Below, one piece after another: positions 37,162-45,518 of a DNA stretch of 64,000 bases (positions are counted from its first letter, which is position 1; every line of letters starts with the position of its first letter). The translations under genes were made by a program, and so were the position numbers. The stretch lies in contig NZ_JACMYC010000018.1 in NCBI RefSeq assembly GCF_014266025.1, forward strand, positions 1-64,000, read 5' to 3'. A model generated the notes under the pieces. It saw nothing but the letters and a program-made list of their open reading frames with translations. It did no database searches and had not been told where the DNA came from. This stretch comes from Nocardioides deserti (GTDB lineage: Bacteria; Actinomycetota; Actinomycetes; Propionibacteriales; Nocardioidaceae).

Positions 37162-37872
37162 TCACGGGCCCGTCACCGCGGCTACGTAGTGGTCGACGGC
37201 GGCGTCGGGCGCGCCGTCGTACGCCACGGCACCGTCGAGCACGACGAGCACGCGGTCGCACCGCCGCGCCAGGTCGAGGTCGTGGGTGACGAGCACGAGC
37301 TGCTGGGGGAGCGAGAGCAGCAGGTCGCCGACGCGCCGCGCGTTGGCGAGGTCGAGCAGCGTGGTCGGCTCGTCGGCGACCAGCACGTCCGGCGCGGTGG
37401 CAAGCACGCCGGCGAGCGCGAGCAGCTGCTTCTGCCCGCCCGAGAGCGCGTGCACCGAGGTGTCGGCGTGGTCGGCCAGCCCGTGCTGGGCGAGCACCTC
37501 CAACGCCCGCGAGCGCCGCGACCGGGCGTCGCGCACGGACCGGCGCAGCGACAGCTCGACGTCCTCCACGCAGGTCGGCATCACCAGCTGCGCGGACGGG
37601 TCGGTGAAGCAGAACCCCACCCGGCGACGTACGGCGCCCCCGGCACGCGCCACGTCGAGCCCGTCCACCAGCACCCGCCCGGACGTCGGCGTGACCAGGC
37701 CGTTGAGCAGCCGCGCGAGCGTGGACTTGCCGGAGCCGTTCGCGCCGACGACGCCGATCCGCTGCTCGGTGAGCGCCAGCGTGGTCGGGGCGAGCACGAC
37801 CCGCTCGCCCTCGGGGGTGGGGACGACGACCGAGGCGCCGTCGAGCTCGATCCGCACCGGCGACTCAGCCAC
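37162..37872 (-). CDS. bioM: Biotin ECF transporter ATPase
   Basis: 236 residues. Walker [10 protein letters not shown], signature ALSGGQKQLLAL, Walker B VLVADEPTT, H-loop VTHDLDLARRCDRV. A single ATPase serves the ECF complex as a homodimer. It lies 14 bases after bioY and 7 before bioN in one leftward operon. Confidence 0.93.
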   Translation of the reverse strand: MAESPVRIELDGASVVVPTPEGERVVLAPTTLALTEQRIGVVGANGSGKSTLARLLNGLVTPTSGRVLVDGLDVARAGGAVRRRVGFCFTDPSAQLVMPTCVEDVELSLRRSVRDARSRRSRALEVLAQHGLADHADTSVHALSGGQKQLLALAGVLATAPDVLVADEPTTLLDLANARRVGDLLLSLPQQLVLVTHDLDLARRCDRVLVVLDGAVAYDGAPDAAVDHYVAAVTGP

Positions 37873-37886
37873 GACTCACCCCCGAC

Positions 37887-38489
37887 TCATCGGCGGTGCA
37901 ACAGCTGCGGGAACGCCCGGTGCACCTCGGCGGCGACCAGCGCGACCAGGGCCGCCTTGAGGACGTCGCCGGCCCAGAAGGGCGCGTCGTAGCCCCAGGC
38001 GACCGTCCACGGGACGTCGTACCAGTACTTCATGCCGACGATCCCGAGCAGGTGGTTGACCACGACGCCCGGGACGGCGCACCAGAACACCCAGAACGCC
38101 CGGGACTTCCGCGTCCGGCCTGCCACCCGGCTGACCAACAGCCCGGCGAGCCCGGCGACGAGCGGGAAGGACCACAGGTAGCCGAGCGTCGGCCCGGTGA
38201 ACGTCCCGAGCCCGCCCTCGCGGCCGGAGAAGACGGGGAGGCCGATCGCGCCGAGGCCGAGGTACAGCAGCACCGCGAGGAACCCGCGGGTCGGGCCGAG
38301 CACGCACCCGGCGAGCAGGATGCCGAAGGTCTGCAGGGTGATCTCCACGCCGGCGCCGCCGACGGGCACGCCGCCGACCAGCGCGCACGCGGCGATCAGC
38401 GCGGCGAAGGCGGCGACGAGCGCGAGGTCGGTCGTCGTGAGCCGGCGTCGCGGAGCGGCGACGGGTGCGGTCGGGTCGGTCATGGTCAT
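37887..38489 (-). CDS. bioY: Biotin-binding S component BioY
   Basis: 200 residues with about six helices. Typical BioY segments: TLQTFGILLAGCVLGPTRGF, LGLGAIGLPVFSGREGGLG and GPTLGYLWSFPLVAGLAG. High-affinity biotin binding in the membrane; first gene of the leftward operon. The promoter region toward the divergent TetR gene has two BioQ-type operator sites, so it is probably repressed by that regulator. Confidence 0.95.
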   Translation of the reverse strand: MTMTDPTAPVAAPRRRLTTTDLALVAAFAALIAACALVGGVPVGGAGVEITLQTFGILLAGCVLGPTRGFLAVLLYLGLGAIGLPVFSGREGGLGTFTGPTLGYLWSFPLVAGLAGLLVSRVAGRTRKSRAFWVFWCAVPGVVVNHLLGIVGMKYWYDVPWTVAWGYDAPFWAGDVLKAALVALVAAEVHRAFPQLLHRR

Positions 38490-38516
38490 CGGACGTCCTT
38501 CGGAGATCGAGCGACC

Positions 38517-38544
38517 TGAACGCTGGTCAGGTGAACGGCGTTCA
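38517..38544. promoter_or_regulatory. Tandem BioQ-like operators
   Basis: TGAAC-GGC-GTTCA (38532-38544) is a perfect 13-bp palindrome of the BioQ type, TGAAC-N3-GTTAC-like as I recall for corynebacteria. An imperfect copy, TGAAC-GCT-GGTCA, lies 15 bases upstream at 38517-38529. Both are between bioY and the TetR gene and abut the TAGGGT -10 box at 38548-38553. Confidence 0.7.
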
Positions 38545-38590
38545 GGTTAGGGTCGGGGCGTCCGGAGGTCAACGGGGAGGAGACTGTGAC

Positions 38591-39151
38591 GTGCGCAACC
38601 ACCGCGCCGACGTCGTCGACCAGGCCCTGCGGGTGCTCGACACCTATGGGCTCGGCGACCTGACCATGCGCCGGCTGGGCAAGGAGCTCGGTGTCCAGCC
38701 CAGCGCGCTCTACCACCACTTCCCGAGCAAGCAGCTGCTCCTGGCCGCCGTCGCGGACGAGCTGCTCGCCCGCGGCGCCCGGTCCGCGCCGACCGGTCGG
38801 TGGGAGGACCGGGTGCTGGCGCGCTGCCTCGAGCTGCGCGACGCGATGCTGGCCTACCGTGACGGGGCCGAGGTCGTCGCGACCGTCCACGCCTTCGGTC
38901 TCGGTGCCGAGGCGCCGGAGCGGGCGCTCGCGGAGGCCGTCGCTGGATCGGAGGCGCCGGCGGACCTCGTCCGCGCCGCCACCCGCACCCTGCTGCACCT
39001 CGTCTTCGGCCACACGACCGACGAGCAGACCCACCTCCAGGCCGGCAGCGCGGGCGCCATCGACGACGAGCCGCGCGAGCGCTCCGACCTCGAGGTCGGC
39101 GTCGGCCTGGTCGTCGACGGGATCAAGGCCCGGACCGCGGCGCAGCACTAG
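38591..39151 (+). CDS. TetR-family regulator, probable BioQ
   Basis: 186 residues from GTG 38591, ten bases after GGGAGGAG. HTH about 8-50 (DQALRVLDTYGLGDLTMRRL; ELGVQPSALYHHFPSK), then a TetR_C-like ligand domain. The divergent biotin uptake operon and the TGAAC-N3-GTTCA sites between the genes make it the likely biotin-uptake repressor; the name BioQ is inferred from context. Confidence 0.82.
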   Translation: MRNHRADVVDQALRVLDTYGLGDLTMRRLGKELGVQPSALYHHFPSKQLLLAAVADELLARGARSAPTGRWEDRVLARCLELRDAMLAYRDGAEVVATVHAFGLGAEAPERALAEAVAGSEAPADLVRAATRTLLHLVFGHTTDEQTHLQAGSAGAIDDEPRERSDLEVGVGLVVDGIKARTAAQH

Positions 39152-39747
39152 TCGACGAGCGCCCCGTGCAGCTCGGCGAGGTGGACGGCGCCCGCCAGGT
39201 CCAGCTTCGTACGCCGCAGGCGCGCCGTCGTGAGGTCGACCCCGTCGAGGGTCGCCCCCCGCAGGTCCGCGCCGTCGAGCACCGTCTCGCGCAGGAGCGC
39301 GTCGTCGAGCCGGCAGTCGCGGAGCACCGTGCCGGTCAGGTCCGACAGCGACAGGTCGGCCTCCCGCAGGTCGAGGCCGGTGAGGTCGAGCCCGGCCAGG
39401 CGGGTGCCCCGGAGGGTCACGCCGCGCCACACCCCGCCGACCACGCGCAGCGGCCGCAGCGTGCACTCGCTGAACACCGACGCGGTCAGCTTGCAACCCT
39501 CGAGGGTCGCGTCGAAGAACGACACCCGCCGGAAGTCGCACGCCACGAAGGCGGTCGAGACGTGCGTGGAGGCGTTGAACCGGCCGCCGTGGAAGGTGCA
39601 CCGCTCGAAGACCGCCCCGGCCGTCCGAGCGTCGGTGAGGTCGACGTCGGTGAAGGTGCAGTCGACGTACCGCACGGCGCCGAGGTCCTCGCCGTACAGG
39701 TCGAGCTCGCGCAGGTGCTGGTCCTCCACTTCCTCGGGGCTGCTCAT
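39148..39747 (-). CDS. Pentapeptide-repeat protein
   Basis: 199 residues from ATG 39747. Repeated A(D/N)LXX-type units such as ADLSLSDLTGTVLRDCRLDD and GADLRGATLDGVDLTTARL form a right-handed quadrilateral beta-helix. Such proteins can mimic DNA (Qnr/MfpA gyrase protection) or have unknown roles. It is ATGA-coupled to the RNA-ligase-like gene upstream and so is the last gene of the siderophore operon. Confidence 0.88.
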   Translation of the reverse strand: MSSPEEVEDQHLRELDLYGEDLGAVRYVDCTFTDVDLTDARTAGAVFERCTFHGGRFNASTHVSTAFVACDFRRVSFFDATLEGCKLTASVFSECTLRPLRVVGGVWRGVTLRGTRLAGLDLTGLDLREADLSLSDLTGTVLRDCRLDDALLRETVLDGADLRGATLDGVDLTTARLRRTKLDLAGAVHLAELHGALVD

Positions 39748-40295
39748 GGGGCCGAGCCAAGCACAGGGCGCCGACGGCCGAGCGGCCACCGGTGGACGAG
39801 CCGGCAGCCGTCCGCCTCGTACCACGCCAGGTCCAGCGAGTCCGCCCGGCACCGAGCCGGCACCACGTCGCCGAGCAGCGCCCGTGTCGACTCCTCCGAG
39901 ACCTCAGGTGAGCGCAGGTCGAGGGTGAGGTGGGGGACCGGCGCGAACTCCCCGGCGTACGGCGGGCACTGCGGGAACGCCGCCGTCAGCCGCTCGGTCA
40001 GCGCCTGGAACGCCGCGTCCGGCTCGGGCACCAGGTGCACGATCCCGCTCGCGAACGTCGCCACCCGCTCGAGCACGAAGTCGAACGGCTCGACGGACGC
40101 CGCGACCTCTGCGACCACGGCCAGGTCAGCCGGCGACGGCTCGGCGAGCCACGGGCCAAGCGCGGTCACGTGCGCGTGCACGAACGCCGGGTCGGCCGAG
40201 ACCCAGGCCGGGTCGTAGTGCGCGTGCCGGACCCGCACGAACGGCTCGAGCGGCGGGACCGGCACCTGCAGCACGCTGTGCCCCGGCCACGTCAC
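39744..40295 (-). CDS. 2'-5' RNA ligase-like (2H phosphoesterase) protein
   Basis: 183 residues with two H-x-T motifs about 80 residues apart, HVTALGPWL (near 42) and HLTLDLRSP (near 123), the catalytic histidines of the 2H phosphoesterase superfamily (LigT/ThpR). Substrate unknown. It overlaps both neighbours by four bases, the siderophore synthetase upstream and the pentapeptide-repeat gene downstream, so it is translated as part of that operon. Confidence 0.85.
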   Translation of the reverse strand: MTWPGHSVLQVPVPPLEPFVRVRHAHYDPAWVSADPAFVHAHVTALGPWLAEPSPADLAVVAEVAASVEPFDFVLERVATFASGIVHLVPEPDAAFQALTERLTAAFPQCPPYAGEFAPVPHLTLDLRSPEVSEESTRALLGDVVPARCRADSLDLAWYEADGCRLVHRWPLGRRRPVLGSAP

Positions 40296-42685
40296 GCCGG
40301 GGAGTCAACCACCCCCGCGGGACCGGCCGGCGCGACGGGGTTGGCCAACGTGCCGGCGTACATCAGCGACTCCGCCTGGTCGGTGATGTCGACCATCTGC
40401 AGGGTGTTGCGCAGCTGGAGCCGGTTGAGGCAGCTGTGGCGGAACTCGGCGCGCAGCAGGTCGTACGCCGCGTGCCGCTCGGCCAGCTCGGGGTGGTCGT
40501 CGCGGTGGCGCACGAGGCAGTCGCGCACCTCCGCCCAGAACGCCGACTCGTCGAGCACCCCGTCGAGGTGCAGGATCGCCGCGACGTGCCGCAGCACCCC
40601 GTCGAACACGTCGGTGTGCAGCGCCAGCGCCCGCACGTCCGGCGGCACGTCGGCGCGGATCCGTTCGACGTCGGGCGGCAGCGGCTGGTCGTCCATGACC
40701 GCGACCTCCTCGCCGACGTCCTTCATCAGCACGCGGTCGACGGCGGCGTCGCGCAGCACGAGCACGAGGTTCTCCCCGTGCGGCATGAACGCCAGCTCGT
40801 GCGCGACCAGGCAGTGCGCGACAGGCCGGACGTAGGCGTCGAGCCAGCGGCGCACCCACTCCCGGGCGGGCAGCCCGGACCGCTCGACGAGCGAGGAGAC
40901 GAACGACCGGCCGTCGCCGTCGCGGTGCAGCAGCGCGGCCATCGTGACCAGCCGCTCGCCCTCGGCGAGCCGCGGCAGCGGGCTCTCGCGCCACAGCGCG
41001 GCGAGCATCTTCTGGTACGGCGACCGCACGCCGGCCCGCTGGGCGAGCCGGTGGTAGGCGTCGCCGGTGTAGCCGATCGCGGCGCGCTCGCGGAGCACCG
41101 AGAAGCCGGATGCGCGCAGCTCGGGGTCGGCCTCGACGAGCCCGGCGACCCAGTCGTTGATCGCCGGCGTCGGACCCATGTACGCCGGCGACAGCCCGCG
41201 CAGGAACCCCATGTTCTGCACCGCCAGCGCCGTCTTCACGTAGTGCCGCTCGGGCCGGCTGGTGTTGAAGAACGTCCGGATCGACTGCTGCGCCTGGTGG
41301 TCGTCCGGCCCCTGGTCGAGCAGCACCAGGTCGCGCCGCGCGACGTCCGGCGCGAACGTCACCGCGACCTTCCGCCGCCACTGCCACGGGTGCACCGGCA
41401 GGTAGAGATAGTCGCCCGGGTCGAGCCCGAGGTCGCGCAGCCGCTTCTCGAAGCCGACCCGCGTCTCCTCGTCGAGCTCGGTCTTCCACAGCTGCTGCTC
41501 GGTGAGGTCCGCGGCCAGCGAGAGCCGGGTGTGATCGCGCCGGGCGGCCACCCAGACGAGGCGGACGGGCGCGCCGGCCTCGGGGGAGTATGCCGCGTGG
41601 TCGTCGACACCGAAGCCGATCCGCCCGTTGTTGGCCAGGAACCCCGGGTGGCCCTCGGTCATCGCGGACTCGAGCACCTGGTAGCCCGCCGCGGGTGGCC
41701 CCTCGAGCGCGGCCAGCAGGTCGTCCACGCCGAGCGTTGAGTGCTCGAGCTTCCACGCGGCCGAGGCGAGCGTGGCCGCGAGCTCCTCGAGGTACGTCGG
41801 CAGCAACTCGTCGGGGATGCCCAGCAGCGGGGCGAGCTCGACGACCAGCTCCTGCACGTCGAGCGGTGCGGGCTCGCCGTCGAGGGTCCGCTCCACGCTG
41901 GTCGGATCGACGGCCCAGTGCTCGAGGGCGAGCCGCTGCGCGCGGAACGTGTAGCGCGTCCGCGCGTCGGGGGAGACCAGCTCCCAGCGGTCGCCCCCGG
42001 ACCCGACAGAGGTCGGCGCGAGCAGCCGCTCGTGCGAGAGCTCGGACAGCGCCTTGGTCACCAGGTGGCGCTGCGCGCGAGCGAGGTGGTCCGGCCTCAG
42101 ATGCTCCGCGGCCGGGATGTCAGCGGGCAGGTCAACAGTCAGGTCAGCAGGGCGGTCGAGCACGGACAGGACGGCCTCCTTCTCGACGGGGGTGGTCAGT
42201 GAGACGGTGCGGACCTCGCGGAACCCGAAGGCGGTGTTCATCGCGCGGATCGCGCCGTTGCGGGCGTCGGGCTCGACGACGACCCGTCGCACGGCTGGGT
42301 CGGCGAAGCAGTGGTCGAGCACCGCGCCGAAGACCCGGCGGGTGAAGCCGGGAACCGGGTCGCCGGCCGGCGGCGCGACGAGCACGTGCATCCCGAGGTC
42401 ACCGGGCCGCAGGTCGGGCAGGTCGCGGATCGGCGAGTGCGCGGACAGCGTCGGGTCGTAGGTCTCGACGAGGAACGCGGGCTCGCCGTCGACCCGCCCC
42501 AGCCAGGCGTGGTGGTGGGGGTCCTCGGCGATGGCGGCGTACTCGCTCGCGACGTCGGCCACGCTCGCCCCCTGCATCAGCCAGAACGCCGAGCGGGGGT
42601 GGGTGACCCAGGCGTGCAGCAGGCCGAGGTCGCGGTCGAGGTCGAGCGGCTCGAGGGTCACGCGAAGCAGGTGGGAGACGGTCAC
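40292..42685 (-). CDS. Fused siderophore acyltransferase + NIS synthetase (DesC-DesD-like)
   Basis: 797 residues from GTG 42685. Residues 1-185 are an IucB/DesC-type GNAT (HPRSAFWLMQGASVADVASEY; VVVEPDARNGAIRAMNTAFGF) that would acylate N-hydroxycadaverine. Residues about 200-797 are an IucA/IucC synthetase: EGHPGFLANNGRIGFG, YLPVHPWQW, TSRPERHYVKTALAV and FMPHGENLVLVL. It uses ATP to join hydroxamate units into a desferrioxamine-like product. In Streptomyces desC and desD are separate genes; here they are one ORF. GTG overlaps the hydroxylase stop. Confidence 0.9.
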   Translation of the reverse strand: MTVSHLLRVTLEPLDLDRDLGLLHAWVTHPRSAFWLMQGASVADVASEYAAIAEDPHHHAWLGRVDGEPAFLVETYDPTLSAHSPIRDLPDLRPGDLGMHVLVAPPAGDPVPGFTRRVFGAVLDHCFADPAVRRVVVEPDARNGAIRAMNTAFGFREVRTVSLTTPVEKEAVLSVLDRPADLTVDLPADIPAAEHLRPDHLARAQRHLVTKALSELSHERLLAPTSVGSGGDRWELVSPDARTRYTFRAQRLALEHWAVDPTSVERTLDGEPAPLDVQELVVELAPLLGIPDELLPTYLEELAATLASAAWKLEHSTLGVDDLLAALEGPPAAGYQVLESAMTEGHPGFLANNGRIGFGVDDHAAYSPEAGAPVRLVWVAARRDHTRLSLAADLTEQQLWKTELDEETRVGFEKRLRDLGLDPGDYLYLPVHPWQWRRKVAVTFAPDVARRDLVLLDQGPDDHQAQQSIRTFFNTSRPERHYVKTALAVQNMGFLRGLSPAYMGPTPAINDWVAGLVEADPELRASGFSVLRERAAIGYTGDAYHRLAQRAGVRSPYQKMLAALWRESPLPRLAEGERLVTMAALLHRDGDGRSFVSSLVERSGLPAREWVRRWLDAYVRPVAHCLVAHELAFMPHGENLVLVLRDAAVDRVLMKDVGEEVAVMDDQPLPPDVERIRADVPPDVRALALHTDVFDGVLRHVAAILHLDGVLDESAFWAEVRDCLVRHRDDHPELAERHAAYDLLRAEFRHSCLNRLQLRNTLQMVDITDQAESLMYAGTLANPVAPAGPAGVVDSPA

Positions 42686-43995
42686 GACGGCACCCTCCGC
42701 AGGTGGTCGGGCACGCCGAAGGACTGCACGGCGATCCGCTTCTCGACCGGGTAGACCTCGCGGCCGGTCAGCGCCGCGATGATCACCGAGCTGCGGTAGG
42801 CGCCCATCCCCAGGTCGGGCGCCACGAAGCCGTGCGTGTGCTCCTCCGCGTTCTGGACGTAGACCTCCGTGCCCGCCTTGTCGACGGCGTACGTCGCCGA
42901 CGCGAGGAACCGACCGCGGCCGTCGAGGCGCAGCCGGTCGCGGACGGGGTCGAGGAACGGCGGCACCTGAGCGGCGTACCCCGTCGCCAGCACCAGGCCC
43001 TCGGTGCGCACCGAGAAGTCCTCGCCGGTCTCGTCGTGGTGCAGGCCGAGGTCGTACGCCGTGCCGTCCCAGGTCGCGTCGACCGCGCTCGTGTTGGTCA
43101 GCAGGGTCGTGCGGGGGCCGGCGCCCTGGACCCGCAGCCGGTAGTGCAGGTCGAAGATCGCGTCGACCAGGTCGCCGCTGATCCCCTTGTAGAGCGAGCG
43201 CTGCTCGCGCAGCAACCGCTCGCGGGTCGCACCGGGCAGGCCCTGGAAGTACGACGTGTACTCCGGCGAGGTCAGCTCGAGGGTGAGCTTGGTGTACTCC
43301 ATCGGGAAGAACCGCGGGCTGCGCGTCAGCCACACCAGCTCGTAGTCGTGGTCCGGGCTCTCCGACAGCAGGTCGTGGTAGACCTCCGCGGCGCTCTGGC
43401 CGCTGCCGACGATCGTGATCCGCGGCAGCCGCTGGAGCTCGGCCTTGTGCGCGAGGTAGTCGGCCGTGTGGACCGCCGGCCCGCCCGCGTCGCGGACGCA
43501 GGGGAGCACGCGCGGCTGCGTGCCGGTGCCGAGCACCACCTTGCGGCCGCGGAAGACCTCGCCGCGCGCGGTGGTCACCACGTACGCGAACCCGTCGTGC
43601 TCGACGGCCGTGACCGCCTGGCCGAACCGCACCGAGCCGAGCCGCTCAGCGGCCCACCGGCAGTAGTCGTCGTACTCCCGGCGCAGCGGGTAGAAGGACT
43701 CGCGGATGTAGAACGGGTAGAGGTTGCCGGTCTCCTTGAGGTAGTTCAGGAACGACCAACGCGAGGTCGGGTCGGCCATCGTCACCAGGTCGGCGAGGAA
43801 CGGCACCTGCAGCGTCGCGTCGTCGAGCATCATCCCGGGGTGCCAGGCGAGCGTCTCGCGGGCCTCGAGGAAGACGCAGTCGAGGTCCTCGACCGGCTCC
43901 GCGAGGCAGGCGAGGCCGAGGTTGAACGGGCCGAGGCCGATGCCGACGACGTCGTGGACGTGGCTGTTGTGGACGTGCTCTCGCGGTGCGCTCAT
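42682..43995 (-). CDS. desB: Lysine/cadaverine N-hydroxylase (DesB-like flavin monooxygenase)
   Basis: 437 residues. FAD site GIGLGPFNLGLACLAEP near the N-terminus, DLVTMADPTSRWSFLNYLK, NADPH site TIVGSGQSAAEVYHDLL and the C-terminal LATGYAAQVPPFL, as in IucD/PvdA/DesB enzymes. Hydroxylates the terminal amine of cadaverine (or lysine) to form the hydroxamate precursor. With a decarboxylase upstream, cadaverine is the more likely substrate. Overlaps both neighbours by four bases. Confidence 0.92.
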   Translation of the reverse strand: MSAPREHVHNSHVHDVVGIGLGPFNLGLACLAEPVEDLDCVFLEARETLAWHPGMMLDDATLQVPFLADLVTMADPTSRWSFLNYLKETGNLYPFYIRESFYPLRREYDDYCRWAAERLGSVRFGQAVTAVEHDGFAYVVTTARGEVFRGRKVVLGTGTQPRVLPCVRDAGGPAVHTADYLAHKAELQRLPRITIVGSGQSAAEVYHDLLSESPDHDYELVWLTRSPRFFPMEYTKLTLELTSPEYTSYFQGLPGATRERLLREQRSLYKGISGDLVDAIFDLHYRLRVQGAGPRTTLLTNTSAVDATWDGTAYDLGLHHDETGEDFSVRTEGLVLATGYAAQVPPFLDPVRDRLRLDGRGRFLASATYAVDKAGTEVYVQNAEEHTHGFVAPDLGMGAYRSSVIIAALTGREVYPVEKRIAVQSFGVPDHLRRVPS

Positions 43996-45461
43996 GCCGC
44001 CACCTCCGCGGTGAGCTCGCGGCCGAGCGCGGCGACGGCGTCGGTGACGGCGAGGACGTCGTCGAGGGTGGCCATCGGGTTGAGCAGGGTGAGCTTCAGC
44101 CAGCAGCGTCCGGCGACCTTCGTGGCGGCGACCATCGCGGTGCCGCGCTCGTAGAGCGTCGAGCGGATCCGCCCGGCGAGCAGGTCGGCGGTGTCCTCGG
44201 CCAGGCCGGCGGGCCGGTAGCGGAAGACCACCGTCGAGAGCTGCGGCGCCGCGGCCAGCTCGAGCTCGGGGTGCTCGGCGAGCCGCTCACCGACCGCGGT
44301 CGCGAGGTCGACGACGTCCTCGACGTAGCCGCCGATCGCGTCCGGGCCCATCACCCGCAGGGTCAGCCACAGCTTGAGCGCGTCGAACCGGCGGGTGGTC
44401 TGCAGGCTCTTGTCGACCTGGTTGGGGTGCCCCGTGCCCTCGGGGTCCTTCGGGTTGAGGTAGTCCGCGTGCCACGTGACGTGCCCCAGGTGCCGGCTGT
44501 CCCGGACGAGCAGCGCGCTGGAGGAGACCGGCTGGAACCACGTCTTGTGGTAGTCCACCGTCACCGAGTCGGCCCGCTCGATGCCGGCCAGCCGGGGCCG
44601 CAGCCGGGCCGAGGCGAGCAGGCCGCCGCCGTAAGCCGCGTCGACGTGCAACCACGCGCCGTGCGTCTCCGCCAGCGCGGCGACCGCCGGGAGCGGGTCG
44701 ACCGCGCCGAAGTCGGTCGTGCCGGCGGTCGCGACGACCGCCATAGGGACCAGGCCGTCCGCGCGCACGCCGGCGAGCGCGCGGCCCAGCGCCGCCGGGT
44801 CCACCCGGTGGTCCTCGTCGACGGCGACGGTGACGACGGCGTCGGGGGCGAGGCCGAGCAGCTTCGCGGCCTTCTGGACGCTGAAGTGGCCATCCGCCGA
44901 GGCGAGCACCCGCAGGTCGGTCAGCGTGTGACCGGCCGCGAGCGCGGCGTCGCGGGCGAGGTGGAGCCCCTGGAGGTTCGACTGGGTCCCGCCGCTGGTG
45001 AAGACGCCGTCGGCGGTGGGGCCGAAGCCGATCCGGCCGGTCGTCCAGTCGATGAGGTGCCGCTCGACGAACGTGCCGCCGACGCTCTGGTCGAAGGTGT
45101 CGAGGGAGGAGTTCACCGCGGAGACGAACAGCTCCGCCAGCAGGGCGGGCACGACGACCGGGCAGTTGAGGTGGGCGACGTACGACGGGTCGTGGAACCA
45201 CACCGCGTCGTCGAGCCAGACCCGGCTCATCTCCGCCAGCGCGGCGCCGGTGTCCCCGAGCGGACGGTCGAGGTCGACGTCGGCGACGACCTTCGCGGCC
45301 TGCTCGGGCAGCACGCCGGTGGCGGGGCCGGGCTGCGTCCGCTGGGTGCGCAGCGCGCCGGCGAGGTGGTCGAGCCCGAGCCGCATCGTGGCGAGGAAGT
45401 CGTCGAGGTGGTCGGGGTGGAACAGGTGCCGGGTGTCGCCGGCGGCTGGGGCAGGGAGCAC
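43992..45461 (-). CDS. desA: PLP-dependent lysine decarboxylase-like protein (DesA-like)
   Basis: 489 residues, group II decarboxylase fold. VFTSGGTQSNLQGLHLAR, LHVDAAYGGGLL and the PLP lysine K306 in SVTVDYHKTWFQPVSSSALL. In a siderophore operon with desB and a desC-desD fusion it should make cadaverine from lysine; a diaminobutyrate decarboxylase role is a less likely alternative. GTG 45461 follows GGAAGGAAGG. An iron box starts 16 bases upstream of the gene. Confidence 0.9.
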   Translation of the reverse strand: MLPAPAAGDTRHLFHPDHLDDFLATMRLGLDHLAGALRTQRTQPGPATGVLPEQAAKVVADVDLDRPLGDTGAALAEMSRVWLDDAVWFHDPSYVAHLNCPVVVPALLAELFVSAVNSSLDTFDQSVGGTFVERHLIDWTTGRIGFGPTADGVFTSGGTQSNLQGLHLARDAALAAGHTLTDLRVLASADGHFSVQKAAKLLGLAPDAVVTVAVDEDHRVDPAALGRALAGVRADGLVPMAVVATAGTTDFGAVDPLPAVAALAETHGAWLHVDAAYGGGLLASARLRPRLAGIERADSVTVDYHKTWFQPVSSSALLVRDSRHLGHVTWHADYLNPKDPEGTGHPNQVDKSLQTTRRFDALKLWLTLRVMGPDAIGGYVEDVVDLATAVGERLAEHPELELAAAPQLSTVVFRYRPAGLAEDTADLLAGRIRSTLYERGTAMVAATKVAGRCWLKLTLLNPMATLDDVLAVTDAVAALGRELTAEVAA

Positions 45462-45477
45462 GAGCCTTCCTTCCGAG

Positions 45478-45496
45478 TTAGGTAAGGCTCACCTTA
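45478..45496 (-). promoter_or_regulatory. IdeR/DtxR-like iron box of the siderophore operon
   Basis: TTAGGTAAGGCTCACCTTA matches 16 of 19 consensus positions. Placed directly before the first gene of the leftward siderophore operon, it predicts iron repression together with the importer at 22-26 kb. Confidence 0.85.
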
Positions 45497-45518
45497 GTAA
45501 CGTGCGCGCGGCGCGCAA

